From positions 1-64,000 of the forward strand of contig NZ_JAGTXB010000022.1 of NCBI RefSeq assembly GCF_018224885.1: a stretch of DNA of 64,000 bases, written 5' to 3'. Position numbers and translations under genes: made by a program. Positions 1 through 8,005 of the stretch are shown piece after piece. Each line of letters begins with the position of its first letter. Position 1 is the stretch's first letter. The notes under the pieces are model-generated. The model saw only the letters and a list, made by a program, of their open reading frames with translations, searched no databases and was not told where the DNA came from. This stretch comes from Chitinophaga hostae. GTDB lineage: Bacteria; Bacteroidota; Bacteroidia; Chitinophagales; Chitinophagaceae.

Positions 1-24
1 ATACCCAGTTTCTACATAGAATAT

Positions 25-1359
25 TTAATAAACGATATGCCCGTTGTTAATAAGCGATTTCACCGGTGAAATTCTTGATACCGCCTCTGCAGAACAGCTG
101 GCATCTATCAGTACCAGGTTAGCGGCATCCCCGGCTTTGGGCCACTGCTGCACGCCTTTGTCGTCAAGCGGCAGTACGTTGCCGGTGGCCAGCTTCAGGC
201 TTCTCGATAATAGGAACTCAGTAGAGTAGCCGTATAACTGCGCCATCAAATTAGCTTTCTCTAATACGCTTCCTGAGCCAAACGTACTCCAATGGTCAAT
301 GATGCTGTCGTTTCCTGTCATCACATTTACATTGTGCTTATACAGTATCGGTATCGGCATAACAAGCCCTCCGAATGGAATGGTGGAAATAATACCTATG
401 CCTGCAGCGCCCAATTGCTCCGCAATTTCCTCTTGCTTCACTTTATCGATCTTTCCCAATACAAAGCAGTGGCTTAAGAATGTTTTGTGCTGCAGGGAAG
501 GATTTTCGTTTACCTTTTTAATCAGGTATTCCACTGTTTTTAACCCGGATTCTCCTGATTCATGCAGGTGGATATCGATTCCTTTTTTGTTGTCCAGCGC
601 CAGTTGCACGGTGAAATCTATCGTTTTTTCAATGGCGCCGTCAATGCTATAGGGATCAAGACCGCCGATGAAATCGATGTCCATCTTTGCTGCTTCCTTG
701 AGATACGGAACAGCATCGGTATAGAAAACGCCATGCTGAGGAAATGCTACCAGCTCTGCGCCAAAGGAACGCTTCTTGTTTTCGAGTGCTTTCAAAAGGT
801 GGTTCAGCGATTGGAGTTTTGACGTAGGTTCAATATTCACATGGCTCCTGGCGAAGTTCGTACCTTTAGACTGCAGTAACTCCACCAGCTTTTCTGCACG
901 GTAAGTGGAGGTTTTCAGCATCTCCGGAAGAATTTTTTGTTCCAGTGCTATCATACCTTTTACACCGCCGGGGCCTCTCCTGGTGGCCTGCCATGGGCCA
1001 CCGTAGAATGTTTTGTCGAGATGAATGTGCATATCCCTGAAAGCAGGGAGCATCAGCCAGCCTTTCGCATCAATAGCGTTGGTGGCATTTGGTTTATTGG
1101 CGGAAATATGCCTGATTTTCCCGTCGTTGATTTCTACGCAGTATAATTCAGTATTTGTGTGGACTACCTCTCCTTCTTCATAAACAAATCCTGTTTCAAG
1201 TCGCACGTTCTTTAACAGGTAGCTTTTTCCGTTATCGCCTGCTGTATCACCGGCCATCGCTTCTGTAGCGCCCAGTAAACCGCCTGCAAAGGCTGCACCT
1301 GCCAGTCCTAACCCGGACATCCTTATAAATTCCTTGCGGGATATTGCTGTTTTCTTCAT
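25..1359 (-). CDS. Exported CodA-like amidohydrolase
   Basis: Metal-dependent hydrolase of the amidohydrolase superfamily, closest in motif pattern to cytosine deaminase (CodA). The metal ligands are visible: HIHLDK near residue 115, IHLHESGE (the CodA HCDE region), FLSHC, and TGNDSIIDHW, which matches the CodA GHDDVFDPW aspartate region. The N-terminus has a twin-arginine-like signal (SRKEFIRMSG plus a hydrophobic Gly/Ala stretch), but with RK instead of RR, so the export route is uncertain. The ORF can start at 1371; I prefer the ATG at 1359 because a TAATTTTG promoter box ends only 6 nt before 1371. It is divergent from a paralogue at 1545. The substrate is not known: cytosine, isoguanine-like or other cyclic amides are possible. 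Confidence 0.85.
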   Translation of the reverse strand: MKKTAISRKEFIRMSGLGLAGAAFAGGLLGATEAMAGDTAGDNGKSYLLKNVRLETGFVYEEGEVVHTNTELYCVEINDGKIRHISANKPNATNAIDAKGWLMLPAFRDMHIHLDKTFYGGPWQATRRGPGGVKGMIALEQKILPEMLKTSTYRAEKLVELLQSKGTNFARSHVNIEPTSKLQSLNHLLKALENKKRSFGAELVAFPQHGVFYTDAVPYLKEAAKMDIDFIGGLDPYSIDGAIEKTIDFTVQLALDNKKGIDIHLHESGESGLKTVEYLIKKVNENPSLQHKTFLSHCFVLGKIDKVKQEEIAEQLGAAGIGIISTIPFGGLVMPIPILYKHNVNVMTGNDSIIDHWSTFGSGSVLEKANLMAQLYGYSTEFLLSRSLKLATGNVLPLDDKGVQQWPKAGDAANLVLIDASCSAEAVSRISPVKSLINNGHIVY

Positions 1360-1377
1360 AGTCCCCATCATTTTTCA

Positions 1378-1385
1378 CAAAATTA
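1378..1385 (-). promoter_or_regulatory. -7 promoter box (TAATTTTG)
   Basis: On the minus strand this is an exact match to the Bacteroidota -7 consensus TAnnTTTG. It lies just in front of the exported amidohydrolase. No convincing -33 element is seen. Confidence 0.5.
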
Positions 1386-1426
1386 ACCTTCAGCGCCATC
1401 TATTATGTGAAGGATTCGTGATATGC

Positions 1427-1474
1427 CTTGAAAGATTTATCAATAATCCGCAGGCTAGTTATAAATCTTTCAAG
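1427..1474. promoter_or_regulatory. Inverted repeat between divergent amidohydrolases
   Basis: CTTGAAAGATTTAT (1427-1440) and ATAAATCTTTCAAG (1461-1474) form a perfect 14-bp inverted repeat with a 20-nt spacer. It lies between the two divergent amidohydrolase genes. A third copy (TTATAAATTTTTCAAG, 15 of 16 identical to 1459-1474) lies at 2798-2813 in front of the lipoprotein gene. A shared operator is the likely reading; the AraC regulator at 3482 is an obvious candidate partner (inference). Confidence 0.5.
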
Positions 1475-1544
1475 TATCCGTATAGATAATACAAAGTTCC
1501 GGAGATATTTACCGCTTACTTTGCTGTAGTAACCGGGAATAAAA

Positions 1545-2774
1545 ATGGAACAAATGGATAAAATAGCAAACGATAGTGGCCATACATTTAAAAATGTATT
1601 GCTGGAAACGGGTTTTGAGTATGATGGAACGGAAGTTGTAAAGACGAAGACCGCGCTCTTCTGTGTTGAAACAGCGGACGGTAAAATCAAAGCTATCACA
1701 CCTAATGATCCTGGCAGTGATGCCATTGATGCGAAAGGATGGCTGATGCTTCCGGCATTTAAGGATATGCACGCCCACCTGGATAAAATGCTCTATGGCC
1801 TCCCATGGCAGGCTGTTTCGGCGAAAAGGAAAACAGTGAAGGATCAGATTGCCTATGAGCAGAAGATGATCCCTGAATGGCTGAAGACATCTGTAGCGCG
1901 AACAGAAAAACTGGTCGGCTTTCTGCAGTCAAACGGTACACACTATATCCGTTCTCATTTCAACATCGACCCTACCTCTGGCTTTGATTCATTAAAGCAC
2001 CTGGAAACAGCGCTGAAAAACAAGGAAAAGACAGTGGGAGCGGAGCTGGTCGCTTTCCCCCAGCATGGGTTGTTTTACACCAACACAGCGCCCCTGCTGA
2101 AAGAAGTGGTAAAAATGAATATCGATTTCATTGGCGGGGTGGATCCCTTTTCCATTGATGGAAGCATAGAAAAACCAATGGACCTGATCACGCAACTGGC
2201 TATTGATAACAATAAGGGAATTGATATCCATCTGCATGAAAGAGGAGAAACCGGTGTAAAAACAATTGAGTACCTGATCAGCAAGGCAAATGAAACCCCT
2301 GCGCTTCGGGGCAAAACCTTTGTGAGCCATGCCTTCGCATTAGGGCATCTTCCTGCTTTGGAAACAGAGCGCCTGGCTGCACGTTTGGCCGAAGCCGGTG
2401 TAGGCATTGTTTCTTCCGTGCCTTTCGGCAGTACTATTATGCCAATTCCGCTGCTGAGAAAGCATGGTGTGGAAGTACTGGTGGGTAACGATAATATCCA
2501 GGATCACTGGAACACGTTCGGACCCGGGCATATGCTCCAAAAGGCGAAACTCATCGCAGGGCTGTATGGCTATAGCTCCGAATGGGCGCTGTCAAGAACA
2601 CTGGGCTTTGCTACCAGGTATATACTTCCATTGGATGATAAAGGGAACCAGCAATGGCCTAAAGCCGGCAATGATGCCAATCTGGTATTCCTGGAAGCAT
2701 CCTACTCTGCTGAAGCGGTGGCAAGGGTTTCACCGGTTAGATCGCTCGTGCATAATGGAAATATTGTATTCTGA
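1545..2774 (+). CDS. Cytoplasmic CodA-like amidohydrolase
   Basis: Second amidohydrolase-superfamily enzyme, clearly paralogous to the one on the opposite strand; long blocks match, such as IDAKGWLMLPAF. It keeps HAHLDK near residue 76, IHLHERGE, FVSHAFALG and GNDNIQDHW. Unlike its paralogue it has no signal peptide and should be cytoplasmic. An alternative start exists at 1554. The pair may act on the same or related cyclic amide or deaminable substrates on either side of the inner membrane (inference). The 409-aa length is normal for CodA-like enzymes. Confidence 0.87.
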   Translation: MEQMDKIANDSGHTFKNVLLETGFEYDGTEVVKTKTALFCVETADGKIKAITPNDPGSDAIDAKGWLMLPAFKDMHAHLDKMLYGLPWQAVSAKRKTVKDQIAYEQKMIPEWLKTSVARTEKLVGFLQSNGTHYIRSHFNIDPTSGFDSLKHLETALKNKEKTVGAELVAFPQHGLFYTNTAPLLKEVVKMNIDFIGGVDPFSIDGSIEKPMDLITQLAIDNNKGIDIHLHERGETGVKTIEYLISKANETPALRGKTFVSHAFALGHLPALETERLAARLAEAGVGIVSSVPFGSTIMPIPLLRKHGVEVLVGNDNIQDHWNTFGPGHMLQKAKLIAGLYGYSSEWALSRTLGFATRYILPLDDKGNQQWPKAGNDANLVFLEASYSAEAVARVSPVRSLVHNGNIVF

Positions 2775-2854
2775 TAAATGTAAGTTTATCTGCCCCGTTA
2801 TAAATTTTTCAAGACTTGTAACGAAAAACGCAAAGGTAACCTATACGGGGCCGG

Positions 2855-2862
2855 TACCTTTG
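2855..2862 (+). promoter_or_regulatory. -7 promoter box (TACCTTTG)
   Basis: Exact TAnnTTTG match 22 nt before the lipoprotein start at 2885. Confidence 0.55.
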
Positions 2863-2884
2863 TAGTGCTTAAAATTTCATTTGT

Positions 2885-3367
2885 ATGAAGAATCTGAAAA
2901 AAGTAACCACCGTTCTTTTGCTGGCGGTATGCAGCGTCTTTTTCTTTAGCTGTAGCAAAGATAAAGATCCGGAACCGAAACAACTTACGCCAGGTGAAAC
3001 GCTGTCCGGCACCCCCTGGGAAACAACAAACGCAAAAAATAACAAAGGCGAAAATGTGGCATTGAACGACGCCAATGTATCTAACTTTGTAGGCTTTGCT
3101 TATTTCAAAGCAGATGGTACATTCACTATGTACAACCTGGATGATTCACCAAAGATGCATGGCGACTGGACCGTTTCCGCTGATGGGAAAACCCGTACTA
3201 TCGTAGCAAAAAATGATGCCGGTGCAGTGTTGTTTACCCGTGTGGTGGATATCACCGTGCTCACAAAACAGGAGTTTACCTACCGTATTTACCCCAACAG
3301 TAACGACAAAACGGTATACTTCGACATTATTCATACACCAACTACCCACGCGGAACCTAAGCAATAG
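2885..3367 (+). CDS. DUF4822-like lipoprotein
   Basis: Small secreted lipoprotein of 160 aa. The signal peptide ends in a lipobox (FFFSC, Cys at residue 23) followed by a charged SKDKDPEP linker. The remainder reads as a compact beta-rich domain (GTPWETTNAKNNKG, FVGFAYFKADGTFTMYNLDDSP, GDWTVSADGKTRTI) that I recognise as DUF4822; the family's function is not known. It has its own promoter box and a strong terminator, so it is probably a single-gene unit. A half-site of the amidohydrolase operator repeat precedes it. Confidence 0.78.
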   Translation: MKNLKKVTTVLLLAVCSVFFFSCSKDKDPEPKQLTPGETLSGTPWETTNAKNNKGENVALNDANVSNFVGFAYFKADGTFTMYNLDDSPKMHGDWTVSADGKTRTIVAKNDAGAVLFTRVVDITVLTKQEFTYRIYPNSNDKTVYFDIIHTPTTHAEPKQ

Positions 3368-3389
3368 CAGGATGATCTTATTAGCAGGA

Positions 3390-3430
3390 TGGATTGGCGC
3401 TGAAACATTCAGTGCCAATCCATTTTTTTT
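3390..3430 (+). terminator. Rho-independent terminator
   Basis: A 15-bp stem (TGGATTGGCGCTGAA with TTCAGTGCCAATCCA, one G-T pair), a 3-nt loop and a run of eight T. It lies 22 nt after the lipoprotein stop codon. Confidence 0.85.
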
Positions 3431-3481
3431 GCCATAAATTTTCATATTTTAGAAGTTGAACTCCCAACTTAATCTACTGGT

Positions 3482-4339
3482 ATGAAGATTTATGACGATA
3501 CAGGGTACATCCCTGTCTTAGGTATCCATGAATTCAGGAAAGGCCAGCTGGCAGGCAGGGAGGAATTCCTCTTCAACGAATTGCATGGCGAACGGCATAT
3601 TGACCGGCCGCATAAGCATGATTTTTTTATCATCAACCTGTTTGAATCGGCAAAAGGGGTACATAATATCGACTTTCACGACTACCCGATCGGGAATAAA
3701 CAAATTCATGTACTGTTTCCCGGACAGGTGCATACCTGGAGCATCAAGCCGGGCACAACGGGTTACCAGCTGATGATACAGCAGCATTTTTTCGAACGCT
3801 TTGCCTCCTTCTTCCGTTTCTCGTTTTCTAATTATATTAACCACCCGGTTATTCCGCTGACCAACGATCACTTCAAATTGCTGAAATATGAATTTGACGC
3901 CATCAGGGATGAACTGAATTCGCCTGATTCCGTGCAGGAGGTTATCAGCGCAAGGGCGGCTGTTATTGCTGCCATTGTAAGCAAGGAAGCGGAGAATATT
4001 TTTACGGATCTGAAAGTGTTCCAATCTAATCCGAGGCTTGCGAAATTCAATATGTTGATTGATAAATTTTACAAGCAGGAAAAACTGGTTGGATTCTATG
4101 CTTCAAAGCTGCACATCTCCGCAAACTATCTGAATATTCTTTGTAAAAATCATCTCCATGTATCCGCAACTAAGTTAATACAACAACGTGTGCTGCTGGA
4201 AGCAAAACGGCTGCTGCAAACAACAGATCTCTCTATAAAGGAAATTGCATTTGAACTCGGGTTTGTTGACCATGCCTATTTTTCCAATTTTTTTAAAGCC
4301 CAGTCAGGCATTACTCCAACGCAGTTCAGGGAAGGATAG
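3482..4339 (+). CDS. AraC family transcriptional regulator
   Basis: 285-aa regulator. The N-terminal half is a cupin-like sensor (RHIDRPHKHDFFIINLFESAKG, then a FPGQVHTW segment). The C-terminal ~100 aa form a double helix-turn-helix AraC domain, with LHISANYLNILCKN in the first HTH and LSIKEIAFELGF followed by AYFSNFFKAQSGITPTQFR in the second. It is probably a local activator; candidate targets are the amidohydrolase/lipoprotein genes upstream or the now-lost glycoside hydrolase downstream. A small inverted repeat, AAGTTG-N6-CAACTT (3453-3470), sits in its own leader and may be an autoregulatory site. Confidence 0.88.
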   Translation: MKIYDDTGYIPVLGIHEFRKGQLAGREEFLFNELHGERHIDRPHKHDFFIINLFESAKGVHNIDFHDYPIGNKQIHVLFPGQVHTWSIKPGTTGYQLMIQQHFFERFASFFRFSFSNYINHPVIPLTNDHFKLLKYEFDAIRDELNSPDSVQEVISARAAVIAAIVSKEAENIFTDLKVFQSNPRLAKFNMLIDKFYKQEKLVGFYASKLHISANYLNILCKNHLHVSATKLIQQRVLLEAKRLLQTTDLSIKEIAFELGFVDHAYFSNFFKAQSGITPTQFREG

Positions 4340-4568
4340 CATCGCGAGGGTCCCCGTTTCGGCCGGCTACGATGGGGAATCGGTGTTGAACCTGGAAATA
4401 CGCAGCGAAAAAGGCAATGTTTGCCATCTGAACAATCCCTGGAAGGGATATGGCATCCGGGTAACTGAAAATGGGGTGCCGGTTAAGGTCAGCAATGCAG
4501 GAGAAAAGTATTCATTTGCTACCAGGGCAGGAAAAACGTATATGCTCTTCCTTTCGACCCGGTCTTAA
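4338..4568 (+). pseudogene. C-terminal remnant of a glycoside hydrolase (GH95-like)
   Basis: A reading frame starting inside the AraC stop codon encodes about 75 aa (SIARVPVSAGYDGESVL, LRSEKG-type NLEIRSEKGNVCHLNNPW, RAGKTYMLFL). This looks like the C-terminal beta-domain of bacterial GH95-type fucosidases (RxxxG..C.(I/L)xNPW pattern, from memory). No catalytic part and no plausible start exist in front of it, and the AraC gene abuts it directly. I infer the 3' scar of a deleted polysaccharide-degrading gene. The exact GH family is uncertain. Confidence 0.5.
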
Positions 4569-4588
4569 ACGATTTCACACATTTGATA

Positions 4589-4628
4589 TACAGAAAAAGG
4601 TCAGCATGATCGCTGACCTTTTTCTGTA
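4589..4628. terminator. Bidirectional terminator hairpin
   Basis: A perfect 17-bp stem (TACAGAAAAAGGTCAGC and its complement at 4612-4628) with a 6-nt loop. The A/T-rich base supplies a U tract in both directions. It separates the remnant on + from the converging DUF3237 gene on -. Confidence 0.75.
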
Positions 4629-4660
4629 ACAGCACTATTTCTATCCGTACCTACATTTTA

Positions 4661-5188
4661 TTACTTAATAGCGTATATACGGTAGATTAATTTGCCCGGT
4701 GATGGAAAACGACCTACGCCAACGGCAATGGTATGATTAAGCCAGGCGTATTTGGGAGCACTGGTTTCAAATACAGGAACTGACCTGAAGTAATATTCAT
4801 CAGGTGAAAGTTCGTTGCCTTTTCCGGCACGCATTAAAGCTGATTTCTCTGCGGTTGCATAGTTATACCCGGTATAAGCAATGTAAATGAGCGCACCATC
4901 ATCAGTTTTAATAGTAGCACGGACATCCATCTTAAATGTTGTAGGATCTGTAACCAGCCCCCATTCTCCGCTGCAGTTTAATATTTTCCCGTTTATTTTA
5001 TCACTTTTTACAGCGCCTTCCTTAAATGGAAAAATGAGTCGTGTACCCGTTAGTACAGGCCCGATTGCCTGCGGTGGGTCGACCGTGATTTCGAGGTCAA
5101 ATAAAAATTCTGATTTTAGCTCCTGCGCATGTACCTGCACAGAAAAATAAGCAGAGAAAAACGCAGCTAGAAAGAGTACTTTTTTCAT
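4661..5188 (-). CDS. DUF3237 domain protein, secreted
   Basis: 175-aa protein with a cleavable signal peptide (about residues 1-22, ending VHAQ). The mature part matches the DUF3237 pattern: LEITVDPPQAIGP, GTRLIFPFKEGAV, a TDDGALIYIAYTG core, and a YYFRSVPVFETSAPKYAWLN segment followed by a YRIYAIK end. DUF3237 proteins are beta-barrel-like and of unknown function. It is convergent with the upstream region and sits downstream of the sigma factor gene on the same strand, with a 94-nt gap, so co-transcription is possible. Confidence 0.85.
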   Translation of the reverse strand: MKKVLFLAAFFSAYFSVQVHAQELKSEFLFDLEITVDPPQAIGPVLTGTRLIFPFKEGAVKSDKINGKILNCSGEWGLVTDPTTFKMDVRATIKTDDGALIYIAYTGYNYATAEKSALMRAGKGNELSPDEYYFRSVPVFETSAPKYAWLNHTIAVGVGRFPSPGKLIYRIYAIK

Positions 5189-5282
5189 TTTTTGTCTGGG
5201 TTTGAATTTTGTGGAATTGATTTACTATAGTACGATAAAATAGGTACGAAACTGTGATGCTTCAGATGATTGACCGTGGGTT

Positions 5283-6140
5283 TTAATCCGCTTTACGAAG
5301 AGATGGTTCAAAAAAATCACTTACATCACCGATGGAGGTCCTGGTACATCTCATAATAATATCCTGCAGATCTGTGCCTGAACTGTGCAGGGGATCAATG
5401 CCTTTTACCAGTATTGTTCTCAGGTTAAAAAGCGCCGCCCTGTCAAATTTTTTCGACGCTTTCACCAGTTCAAGCTTCATCCGCTGCTCCTGTTGATCCT
5501 GTTTGGGATTGAATATGCCATTCAACTGGCTGCATTGATCGCAGATGCCATTTTTGTTTACCAGCGCACACCTGTTATCGAAGATCTCCGTCATCGTATC
5601 CCGGGAGTCGTGCAGCAGATGTTTTACTATACCTTCTGTTTTATCCAGGATAAGGCAGATCTCTTTTACCTGGAAATCATACATATCTTTTAAAATCAAT
5701 GCTACCTGGTTTTCGATAGGTAAAGTTTTCGAGATGCAGGTGAAACAAAAATCGATATGCTCCATCATATCATAGGCCCCGGCGTTGCTGGTCTGGTGAA
5801 CAATCCTGAATGTTTCCGCGATCTTCCCTGACCCGATGGCTAAAGCGGCGCCCTGATCCTGTGCGTCGGCCGGCCATCTCTTTAATTTTTTTAAATGATC
5901 ATAAGCCAGGTTGGTCGCTATTTTAAATACCCATGTCCGGAGAGAGGAGTCCTGCCTGAAGGAGGATATTTTGTCGAATGCCCTGATAAAAGTATCATGC
6001 GTCAGGTCATCCACGTCATTACGATCGGTCAGCAAACGATAGAGATATGATTTCAGCTGGTGCTGAAATCCGGCAAACAACGTTTGGAATGCGTTAATAT
6101 CTCCGTTCAAAGCATTTTCCAGTATTTCTTCTCTTTCCAT
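5283..6140 (-). CDS. ECF-like sigma factor with Cys-containing C-terminal extension
   Basis: 285-aa sigma-70 family protein. Region 2 is clear (YLYRLLTDRNDVDDLTHDTFIRAF, then SSLRTWVFKIATNLAYDHLKK). Region 4 is weaker (TLPIENQVALILKDMYDF, VKEICLILDKTEGIVKHLLHDSR). It is followed by about 90 extra residues carrying RCALVNKNGICDQCSQLNG, a Cys cluster that could bind zinc. Plain ECF factors are ~180 aa, so the C-terminal part may be a built-in regulatory domain. No FecR-type anti-sigma lies beside it. The neighbouring SDR on the same strand ends up as an upstream gene with a 70-nt gap. Confidence 0.85.
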   Translation of the reverse strand: MEREEILENALNGDINAFQTLFAGFQHQLKSYLYRLLTDRNDVDDLTHDTFIRAFDKISSFRQDSSLRTWVFKIATNLAYDHLKKLKRWPADAQDQGAALAIGSGKIAETFRIVHQTSNAGAYDMMEHIDFCFTCISKTLPIENQVALILKDMYDFQVKEICLILDKTEGIVKHLLHDSRDTMTEIFDNRCALVNKNGICDQCSQLNGIFNPKQDQQEQRMKLELVKASKKFDRAALFNLRTILVKGIDPLHSSGTDLQDIIMRCTRTSIGDVSDFFEPSLRKAD

Positions 6141-6210
6141 GTAAGCAGTTTAATTTCATCATACCGTGGGCTACAGACTTTTGCAGGAACCCTGCCGCCC
6201 GGTAAACATA

Positions 6211-7014
6211 TTACAATAAATTTATTTTTCCACAGTCAAAATCTACAATATGACTATTAAAGGCTGCCCCATGCTCAGAAACCAGGAAGGCAGCGGTTTC
6301 GCCCAGTTGTTTCAGGGTGGGTCCGGACTTCAGGATATTGAACCTGGTGTAATTCAATGCCATCGCTTCCCGGGGTATACCCGCATTCCCGGAGAAATCA
6401 GTGATCATTTCCTGGATCTTTTTTGTTTCCAGCAGGGCGCCGGAGCAGATGCAGATCGATTTGATACCATGCCGGCCAAACTCAGCGGCCATTACCCTTG
6501 TTAATCCTTCAATGGCTGCGCAGGCAGAAGCAAATCCCGCCATATTGGGTGTCTTGGTCCTCGCCATTGACGCGTTGAACAGCAGGAGGGTGCCTTCCGA
6601 TCCTGTTTCGATCATATACCTGGCTGCTACCCTGGAAGTCAGGAACTGGGAGCCGCAAATCCTTTGCAGCGGGTTCAGGAATTGCTCGAAAGTGGCTATC
6701 GTGGTAGGAGTACCGCTACCGGCGTCCCTGTAATAGCTCCCGATGCCGTTGAATACCATATCCAGTCTGCCGTTATCAGCCACCACTTTTTGCAGGTAAC
6801 TGTTGATCTCTGTTTCATTCAATGCATCCACTTTGCCTGCTTCTGCGTGACCGCCATGGGCTTCGATTTCTCCGGCCAATGTTTTTACGGCATCCAGATT
6901 CCGGGCGGTGACATACACCTTCGCCCCATGTTGTGCAAATGAACGGGCCACGGCTCCTGCAACTTCTCCCGATGCTGCAAATATCACAGCAACTTTGTCT
7001 TTTAAATTATGCAT
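6211..7014 (-). CDS. SDR-fold protein lacking the catalytic Tyr/Lys
   Basis: 267-aa short-chain dehydrogenase/reductase fold: KVAVIFAASGEVAGAVARSFAQHGAKVYVTARN at the N-terminus, RLDMVFNGIGSYY in place of the NNAG segment, and LLLFNASMA for the Ser strand. The usual YxxxK active site is replaced by FASAC in GFASACAAIEGLTR, so both Tyr and Lys are missing, and the glycine motif is also atypical (SGEVAGAV). The protein is therefore probably not a classical oxidoreductase. It may bind a nucleotide or use a different chemistry. Length and fold are otherwise intact, so this is not a decaying gene. Confidence 0.82.
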   Translation of the reverse strand: MHNLKDKVAVIFAASGEVAGAVARSFAQHGAKVYVTARNLDAVKTLAGEIEAHGGHAEAGKVDALNETEINSYLQKVVADNGRLDMVFNGIGSYYRDAGSGTPTTIATFEQFLNPLQRICGSQFLTSRVAARYMIETGSEGTLLLFNASMARTKTPNMAGFASACAAIEGLTRVMAAEFGRHGIKSICICSGALLETKKIQEMITDFSGNAGIPREAMALNYTRFNILKSGPTLKQLGETAAFLVSEHGAAFNSHIVDFDCGKINLL

Positions 7015-7348
7015 GTTGTTTTGCTTTTATCTTTTGACGATTGGGCCGCGCAAAACGATCGGGATTTTTGGGAATAATTTTAAAAATATTTTTGATGAAC
7101 AATGGAAGGGTCGTTTTGGAGCCCAGTCATTTGTCCTTTGTCGCAAGTGATCAAAGAAAAAGTTTGGATAGATATTTTCAATAGTAACCGTAAAGGACTG
7201 CTTTATACTTTTAATAACAACACATTTTATTTTATCAGCCCGATATTATTATATTGCAAACCGAACGATGCGTTCATTACAATGATGTGAACTACAGCTA
7301 TCGGGGATAAGAACAGTCAGTTATCAAATTTTTTTAAATCAACTTTAT
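7015..7348. other. Divergent intergenic region
   Basis: 334 bp between the SDR gene and the sigma factor gene, A/T-rich. No ORF with coding character and no RNA gene was recognised. The end closest to 7349 has TTTATTTG (7344-7351), one mismatch from the -7 consensus, overlapping the proposed TTG start. Confidence 0.4.
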
Positions 7349-7951
7349 TTGCCGGATATTTCTTCATACCACGAGAAGGAATTCCTTGATGCTATTGCGG
7401 GCGGCGATGAACTCGCCTATGCGCAATTATACAGGCATTACTGGAATGAGATGTACTCGCTTGCGTTATCGTTTTTAAAATCTCCTGCCCTCGCCGAGGA
7501 TACCATCCAGGAAGTATTTGTAAAGCTGTGGCTGAAAAGGGAAAGTATTCATGAATGGAAGGATTTCAGGGCTTATTTTATGACCATGGTGCGTCATGAA
7601 ATTATCAATACGATGCGGCAGGGCAAGCGCCAGCTGCTGATTCGTGACCTCGATCCGGGTACTGATGCAACCGGCACTTCTCCCCAGGAAGCATTACTGC
7701 ACAGCAAGGAAACGGTGGCCCTCATACAAACAGCGTTGAATACCTTACCCGCAAAACAGCGGGAGGCTTTTCTCCTGAGCCGTACCAACGGACTTACGCA
7801 TGATCAGATTGCGGCGCAAATGCAGCTGTCTAAAAAAACAGTGGCCAACCTGATTACCCTCGCCCTGAACCAGATCCGCGATTATCTGAATCAGAAAGGC
7901 TATCTCACAGAACTGTTACTGGTGGCTATCTGCCTGTTTTTTCAAAAATAA
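7349..7951 (+). CDS. ECF sigma factor (SusC/D locus 1)
   Basis: FecI-like ECF sigma factor of 200 aa. Region 2 contains LAEDTIQEVFVKLW, and region 4 has LPAKQREAFLLSRTNGLTHDQIAAQMQLSKKTV. It directs transcription of the downstream fecR-susC-susD locus when released by FecR (known for the family). No ATG lies in a suitable place: the frame opens with a TTG at 7349, and the next Met is at residue 35, inside region 2.1. The start is therefore a TTG or another non-ATG codon. The hydrophobic C-terminus (TELLLVAICLFF) is common in this Bacteroidota subfamily. Confidence 0.88.
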   Translation: MPDISSYHEKEFLDAIAGGDELAYAQLYRHYWNEMYSLALSFLKSPALAEDTIQEVFVKLWLKRESIHEWKDFRAYFMTMVRHEIINTMRQGKRQLLIRDLDPGTDATGTSPQEALLHSKETVALIQTALNTLPAKQREAFLLSRTNGLTHDQIAAQMQLSKKTVANLITLALNQIRDYLNQKGYLTELLLVAICLFFQK

Positions 7952-7954
7952 ATT

Positions 7955-7998
7955 GTTTTTTTTCGGGAGTATCATTTTCGCTTTACGTCTTATCTATA
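7955..7998 (+). promoter_or_regulatory. Degenerate copy of the sigma/FecR junction element
   Basis: A T run, then CGGGAGTATC and ACGTCTTATC, between the sigma stop codon and fecR. It resembles the elements at 50434-50480 and 63850-63888 (GAGTCACCC...CTGTC) in order and position but is shorter by about 5 nt between the two blocks and less exact. Confidence 0.35.
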
Positions 7999-8005
7999 CA
8001 AGCAT

